From: Clostridia bacterium
GTDB taxonomy: Bacteria; Bacillota; Clostridia; Christensenellales; Maliibacteriaceae
NCBI GenBank assembly: GCA_017935825.1
Contig: JAGBGW010000177.1
Span: 1-8,921, forward strand
Length of the DNA stretch: 8,921 nucleotides
Direction of reading: 5' to 3'
The position numbers and the translations under genes are program-made. This document shows, in pieces, positions 6,175-8,921 of the stretch. The notes beneath the pieces were generated by a model. The model was not told the DNA's origin. It worked only from the letters and a program-made list of their open reading frames with translations, and did no database searches. The first letter of the stretch is position 1, and the number at the start of each line of letters is the position of its first letter.

Positions 6175-7101
6175 ATGAGAATTTATGACAGTATTTCCCA
6201 ACTGATCGGCAATACGCCCCTTGTGCGCATCGTAAAAGGCGGCGAAGATGGCTTTTATGCCGATGTGCTGGTGAAAATCGAGGCATTCAATCCTGCCGCC
6301 AGTGCAAAGGATCGCGTGGCATATGCCATGATTTTGGATGCGGAGAAAAAAGGTCTTTTGAAAAAAGGCGATGCCATCATCGAACCTACCAGCGGCAACA
6401 CGGGCATCGGACTTGCGGCAGTGGGCGTGCCCCGCGGCTACCGCGTGATTTTGACCATGCCCGACACCATGAGCCCTGAACGCATTGCCATTTTGAAGGC
6501 CTATGGTGCAGAAGTCATTCTGACCGACGGCAAGCTTGGCATGGCAGGCGCCATCGAAAAGGCAGAAGCTTTGGCAGAAGAGCTTGGCGGTGCATACCTG
6601 CCCCGTCAGTTTGATAACCCCGTCAACGTGCAGGCGCATTTTGACACCACAGGCCCTGAAATTTTCCGCGACACCGACGGCACGGTGGACTGCTTCGTGG
6701 CAGGCATCGGCACGGGCGGCACCATCACGGGCACGGCAAAGTATTTAAAATCCCAAAAGGACGTGTATATCCTCGGCGTTGAACCTGCATCGTCTCCTCT
6801 TTTGACAAAAGGTCATGCTGGCGCGCACGGTCAGCAGGGCATTGGCTCAAACTTTGTGCCAAGCATTTTGGATCTTTCCCTGATCGATGAGATCGTCTGC
6901 ATTACCGAGGAAGAGGCTTACTCTGCCGCACGTGCGCTTTGTGCAAACCACGGCATCATGGCAGGCATCACTTCGGGTGCAGCTGTGCATGCGGCAATTT
7001 GCAAAGCAAAGGACCCTGCATGGGCAGGCAAGTGCATCGTGGCGCTTTTACCCGACACGGGGATGCGCTATCTTTCTACGCCCATGTTTCAGTTTGACTA
7101 A
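6175..7101 (+). CDS. cysK: Cysteine synthase (O-acetylserine sulfhydrylase)
   Basis: This pyridoxal-phosphate enzyme makes L-cysteine and acetate from O-acetylserine and sulfide. Its 308 residues are standard for CysK. The N-terminal block is IGNTPLVRI (11-19), and the PLP-binding lysine is K45 in NPAASAKDR (39-47). The substrate loop is TSGNTG (72-77), the phosphate-binding loop is GTGGT (179-183), and the C-terminal block PDTGMRYLST is at 293-302. Two family blocks are slightly off the usual pattern: SAKDR where SVKDR is common, and GIGSNFVP (222-229) where GIGAGFIP is common. The ATG at 6175 follows AAGGA (6164-6168) six bases upstream. cysE begins 15 bases after the stop, so the two consecutive steps are co-transcribed. 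No T-box or SAM riboswitch is visible upstream. A cystathionine beta-synthase-like activity cannot be excluded by sequence alone. Confidence 0.95.
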   Translation: MRIYDSISQLIGNTPLVRIVKGGEDGFYADVLVKIEAFNPAASAKDRVAYAMILDAEKKGLLKKGDAIIEPTSGNTGIGLAAVGVPRGYRVILTMPDTMSPERIAILKAYGAEVILTDGKLGMAGAIEKAEALAEELGGAYLPRQFDNPVNVQAHFDTTGPEIFRDTDGTVDCFVAGIGTGGTITGTAKYLKSQKDVYILGVEPASSPLLTKGHAGAHGQQGIGSNFVPSILDLSLIDEIVCITEEEAYSAARALCANHGIMAGITSGAAVHAAICKAKDPAWAGKCIVALLPDTGMRYLSTPMFQFD

Positions 7102-7116
7102 GGGGAGGGGAATTTT

Positions 7117-7983
7117 ATGATCAATGACTGGCTGCGGGATGACATCGATGCGGTGGCATCGGGTCTTCTGCAAATCAATGAACACGATGAAAATACGGAT
7201 GTGGTGGGGGCAAGCGGTCTCAAGCGCCGCGTGGTGCGCTTTATCGAGCTGACCCGCTCTGCCATGTATCCTGAAATTTACGCACAGCGCCGCTACAACA
7301 GCACCTTCCTGCACGCGGTGGTGCGCGACTACCTGCAGCAGGCATCCATCCTGCTGTGCGAACTTTGCGCAGATCTGCTGGAGGATGACAAAGACGTCTC
7401 CCGCATCGTCTGTTCTTTTATGGAAAGTCTGCCCAAGATCGCGGCAGTCCTGAAGACCGATATGCGTGCGGCATACCTGGGCGACCCTGCAGCTCGTTCC
7501 GAGCAGGAGATTCAGCTTGCATACCCTGCCTTTGAAGCCATCAGTATCTATCGCCTTGCACATCGGCTCTTTGAACTGCAGGTGCCGCTTCTGCCCCGCA
7601 TGATGACCGAATATGCCCATCAGAACACGGGCATCGACATCCACCCCGGTGCAACCATCGGCGAGTATTTCTTCATCGACCACGGCACGGGTGTGGTCGT
7701 TGGCGAGACCTGTGTCATCGGCAACAATGTAAAGCTCTATCAGGGTGTCACCCTGGGCGCAAAAAGCTTTGATGCCGACGAAAACGGCAACCCCATCAAG
7801 GGCATCAAGCGCCATCCCCAAATCGGCAACGGTGTGGTCATCTACGCAGGCGCCACCATTTTGGGCGGCGATACCATCATCGGCGACGACTGCATCATCG
7901 GCAGCAATGTGTGGCTGACCAAGAGCGTGGAGCCCCGTTCCTTCGTCTATTACAACGCCAGCATCAGCGTTTGCAAACATTAA
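7117..7983 (+). CDS. cysE: Serine O-acetyltransferase
   Basis: CysE transfers acetyl from acetyl-CoA to L-serine, giving the O-acetylserine used by the CysK encoded just upstream. The 288-residue protein has a helical N-terminal region (about 1-165) and a left-handed beta-helix of hexapeptide repeats (about 170-275). The active-site segment DIHPGATIG and IDHGTGVVVGE (174-197) contains D174 and H189, spaced exactly as D143/H158 of E. coli CysE. KRHPQIGNGV (231-240) is the following conserved block. It is longer than the short Bacillus type (about 217) and similar in length to the E. coli enzyme. The start follows GGGGAGGGG (7102-7110). The protein ends in VCKH rather than the terminal isoleucine that docks into CysK in the classical cysteine synthase complex. 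A strong terminator follows. Confidence 0.95.
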   Translation: MINDWLRDDIDAVASGLLQINEHDENTDVVGASGLKRRVVRFIELTRSAMYPEIYAQRRYNSTFLHAVVRDYLQQASILLCELCADLLEDDKDVSRIVCSFMESLPKIAAVLKTDMRAAYLGDPAARSEQEIQLAYPAFEAISIYRLAHRLFELQVPLLPRMMTEYAHQNTGIDIHPGATIGEYFFIDHGTGVVVGETCVIGNNVKLYQGVTLGAKSFDADENGNPIKGIKRHPQIGNGVVIYAGATILGGDTIIGDDCIIGSNVWLTKSVEPRSFVYYNASISVCKH

Positions 7984-7987
7984 AGAC

Positions 7988-8023
7988 AAAAGACAGTTTG
8001 AATCCGTTCGAACTGTCTTTTTT
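7988..8023 (+). terminator. Strong intrinsic terminator after cysE
   Basis: A 15-base-pair stem (7988-8002 with 8007-8021, one G-T wobble) encloses the tetraloop TCCG and runs into a TTTTTT tract ending at 8023. It starts five bases after the cysE stop codon and closes the cysK-cysE unit, so the gene at 8091 needs its own promoter. The upstream A-run (7988-7991) mirrors the U-tract, so some activity on the opposite strand is possible. Confidence 0.93.
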
Positions 8024-8048
8024 ACTGTTCTTTCCTTCTTCCTGCTTA

Positions 8049-8057
8049 CATACATTA
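8049..8057 (+). promoter_or_regulatory. Mother-cell sigma (SigE/SigK)-like -10 element before gerM
   Basis: CATACATTA fits the sigma-K -10 pattern (CATA, three bases, TA), and its first eight bases fit the closely related sigma-E -10 (CATACA, any, T). It lies 33 bases before the ATG at 8091, leaving room for a transcription start near 8064 and the AAGGAGGA ribosome site. I could not find a convincing -35 at the proper spacing (about 8028-8034). The promoter claim rests on the -10 match plus the sporulation identity of the gene. Confidence 0.42.
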
Positions 8058-8071
8058 CATCAGGAATGTAT
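8050..8071. repeat. Inverted repeat overlapping the gerM promoter region
   Basis: ATACATT (8050-8056) and AATGTAT (8065-8071) are perfect inverted copies around an eight-base spacer. The left arm lies within the putative -10 element and the right arm falls at or just after the expected transcription start. This geometry suits an operator for a dimeric regulator better than an RNA hairpin. No known binding protein is assigned. Confidence 0.4.
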
Positions 8072-8090
8072 TGCACAAGGAGGAACACCC

Positions 8091-8921
8091 ATGAAGAAAT
8101 ATGTACCGCTTCTTGCGGCGATTGTCATCGTTGTGGTGCTGGCGATTCTGGCAAGCACGTCCTGTTCGTCCCAGCCGCAGCAGGAGATACCGCAGGAGGA
8201 AATCCCCACGTCCACGGAAAATCTGACCCAATCCATGAACATCTACTACTCCGCATCGCAGGGCTATCTTGTGCCCATCACGCGGCAGGTGGCATCCTCT
8301 GACAACATGGCGCAGGCAGCGCTGGACCTTCTGCACGACACTTCCGCCAACTGGACCGATGCATCGTCTTTGGGTGTCATGCCCACACTGCCCGAAGGCG
8401 CAACAGCCACGGTTTCCGTCTCGGGCGGCATCGCGCAGGTGGATTTGTCAGGCTTTGTCTGCACCGATGCAGATTCTGAAAAGCTTGCCATTTCCTCCAT
8501 GACCGCCACGCTTCTTGACATGCCGCAAATCGATGTGGTGCACTATACCGTAAACGGTAAGGCCGCGGCGCTGCTGCCCTTTGGCACTTCCATCGCAGAC
8601 ACGGTCACAAGCCTTGCCGTCAATGCCGAGCAGGAAGCCCTGAGCGTTTCCGCAGGGGAGTCCGTATCGCAGGTGCGCCTTGCTTTCTACGATTCTGCCA
8701 ATGACCTTCTGGTGCCCGTGACGCGGTCCGTGACAGGCAGCAATGATTTGTCCGCCATCATGACGGAGCTTGCAAAAGGTCCTGCAGAGGGTAGTACGCT
8801 TACCTCTGCCATCCCCGAATCCTGTGAACTTCTGGGTGTCAGCAAAACGGAAGATACCGCCATCATCGACATGTCGGAGAGCTTTTCCAACCTCTCGGCA
8901 CAGGAAATGACCACCGCAGCC
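8091..8921 (+). CDS. gerM: GerM-like sporulation/germination lipoprotein with two GerMN domains, partial (3' end missing)
   Basis: The frame stays open for 277 codons to the window edge. Residues 1-25 form a signal peptide: MKKYVP, a long hydrophobic stretch, then a cysteine at 25 before a Ser/Gln/Pro/Glu-rich linker (26-48). Two GerMN-type domains follow. The first (about 50-165) starts with IYYSASQGYLVPITRQV; the second (about 197-277+) starts with LAFYDSANDLLVPVTRSV and contains GPAEGSTLTSAIP and IIDMSESF. Two GerMN domains behind a lipoprotein signal is the layout of Bacillus GerM, a mother-cell protein needed for sporulation and germination that helps hold the SpoIIQ/SpoIIIAH channel complex. 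The ATG follows AAGGAGGA (8077-8084) by six bases. The lipobox is atypical: S-T-S-C has serine at -3 instead of a branched hydrophobic residue, so anchoring by uncleaved signal is an alternative. Confidence 0.85.
   Translation, partial: MKKYVPLLAAIVIVVVLAILASTSCSSQPQQEIPQEEIPTSTENLTQSMNIYYSASQGYLVPITRQVASSDNMAQAALDLLHDTSANWTDASSLGVMPTLPEGATATVSVSGGIAQVDLSGFVCTDADSEKLAISSMTATLLDMPQIDVVHYTVNGKAAALLPFGTSIADTVTSLAVNAEQEALSVSAGESVSQVRLAFYDSANDLLVPVTRSVTGSNDLSAIMTELAKGPAEGSTLTSAIPESCELLGVSKTEDTAIIDMSESFSNLSAQEMTTAA

Noticed and set aside
7048..8088. Open frame of 346 codons on the minus strand
   Set aside because: It is antisense to cysE and the cysE terminator; its start codon lies in the gerM promoter region with no convincing ribosome site.
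1..8921. Mobile element, defence system, CRISPR array, tRNA or rRNA
   Set aside because: No terminal repeats, transposase or nuclease motifs, direct repeat-spacer pattern, tRNA cloverleaf or rRNA-like sequence was seen. Gene content and style are uniformly chromosomal.

Overview
The window looks like ordinary chromosomal sequence from an endospore-forming member of the class Clostridia (Bacillota). The evidence is two tandem alpha/beta-type small acid-soluble spore protein (SASP) genes at the left edge, a GerM-like sporulation lipoprotein gene at the right edge, strong AGGAGG-type ribosome binding sites, intrinsic terminators with U-tracts, and the Gram-positive gene order lspA followed by an RluD-type pseudouridine synthase gene. 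No transposase, integrase, phage gene, CRISPR array, tRNA or rRNA was seen. I cannot name the genus from this sequence.

Left part (1-1360, minus strand): a 62-residue SASP gene is followed by a second SASP gene cut by the window edge. Upstream of them, an intrinsic terminator closes a 273-codon gene of unknown function that has a convincing vegetative promoter. That promoter lies back to back with a plus-strand promoter in the 220-base gap 1275-1494.

Centre (1495-6072, plus strand): a tightly packed probable operon. It encodes a 572-residue single-pass membrane protein of unknown function, signal peptidase II (LspA), an RluD-family 23S rRNA pseudouridine synthase overlapping lspA by 17 bases, and an M20D-family metallo-amidohydrolase. 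No terminator separates these genes. A LacI-operator-like palindrome sits just before the amidohydrolase.

Right part (6073-8921, plus strand): a long hairpin, which contains a possible promoter, precedes cysK and cysE. These give the two-step pathway from serine through O-acetylserine to cysteine, and a very strong terminator closes the pair. The amidohydrolase next to them could supply deacylated amino acids, but its substrate is unknown. After the terminator, a mother-cell sigma-factor-like -10 element precedes the gerM-like gene, which runs off the right edge.

No clear new biological system was found. The two unrecognised proteins (453-1274 and 1495-3213) and a few regulatory and active-site oddities deserve a second look.
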